From assembly GCA_021774335.1 (NCBI GenBank), contig JAJFJD010000036.1, positions 43,875 through 107,874 on the forward strand: a stretch of 64,000 nt of DNA, in the 5' to 3' direction. The stretch comes from Alphaproteobacteria bacterium. Its GTDB lineage: Bacteria > Pseudomonadota > Alphaproteobacteria > UBA8366. Positions 63,939 through 64,000 of the stretch are shown one piece after another (position 1 is the stretch's first letter; every line of letters begins with the position of its first letter). Made by a program: the position numbers and the translations under genes. Under the pieces are notes generated by a model. That model had not been told where the DNA came from. It did no database searches and worked only from the letters and a program-made list of their open reading frames with translations.

Positions 63939-64000
63939 GTTGCCGCGGGTTGCCGGAAACGTGCCTTCCAACGATCGAGTTGCGGGCCGGTCCGCAGTCA

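Overview
The window is high-GC (roughly 60-65 % by eye), densely coded, and reads as chromosomal DNA of a free-living alphaproteobacterium. A Rhodospirillales-like heterotroph is my inference from the gene content: several MmgE/PrpD, CaiB/BaiF, HyuA/HyuB and TauD family genes plus isocitrate-lyase-family enzymes. I found no rRNA, tRNA, CRISPR array or replication origin. About 60 protein genes are supported, including two under 60 codons (a PLDc_N membrane peptide at 40572-40751 and a lipoprotein at 48037-48216).

Layout. 1-6.8 kb: the end of a TPP enzyme, a minus-strand group (serine hydrolase, internally duplicated unknown protein, M19 dipeptidase-like protein), and a divergent PrpD-TauD pair. 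6.8-14 kb: a CHASE2 protein with a degenerate cyclase domain, an ArsC-like reductase, an atypical SDR, a PPOX-fold protein and two MFS exporters. 14-19.3 kb: aconitase and two isocitrate-lyase/PEP-mutase paralogues, then a carboxymuconolactone-decarboxylase-like protein. 19.3-25 kb: two EmrB-type exporters flanking an aldo/keto reductase and an aldehyde dehydrogenase. 25.2-29 kb: HyuA/HyuB. 29-32 kb: two membrane proteins and a HerA-like ATPase.

32-43.3 kb looks like one catabolic island. A two-domain CaiB fusion and an acyl-CoA dehydrogenase read left. Two tandem alpha/beta hydrolases, a crotonase, a CaiB transferase, a PrpD protein, a PLDc_N peptide, a GMC oxidoreductase and a double-hotdog protein read right. 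The enzymes suggest CoA activation, dehydrogenation, hydration and hydrolytic cleavage of an unidentified organic acid. 43.3-50 kb holds an M28-like protein, gamma-glutamyltransferase, a MetX-like hydrolase, a GntR regulator, an XRE-lipoprotein-DUF2975 group and a CitE-like lyase.

50-54.2 kb is the most novel part: three exported proteins on one strand. Two are about 520-residue paralogues that I do not recognise, each with three four-cysteine modules, a shared central region and a beta-rich C-terminus. Between them lies an exported DUF1036 protein. 54.3-58.7 kb is a second CaiB/PrpD cluster with a 4-hydroxybutyryl-CoA dehydratase/HpaB family enzyme.

From 58.6 to 63.2 kb the sequence is scarred by at least three fragments of one IS6-family element with matching 16-bp ends. 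One fragment supplies the 3' end of the HpaB-like gene. Another has cut off an acetoacetate decarboxylase gene, leaving its last 30 codons ahead of bdhA and a patatin-like phospholipase gene. The window closes with a conserved unknown protein, a small fatty-acid-hydroxylase/sterol-desaturase protein and a cold-shock protein followed by a strong hairpin.
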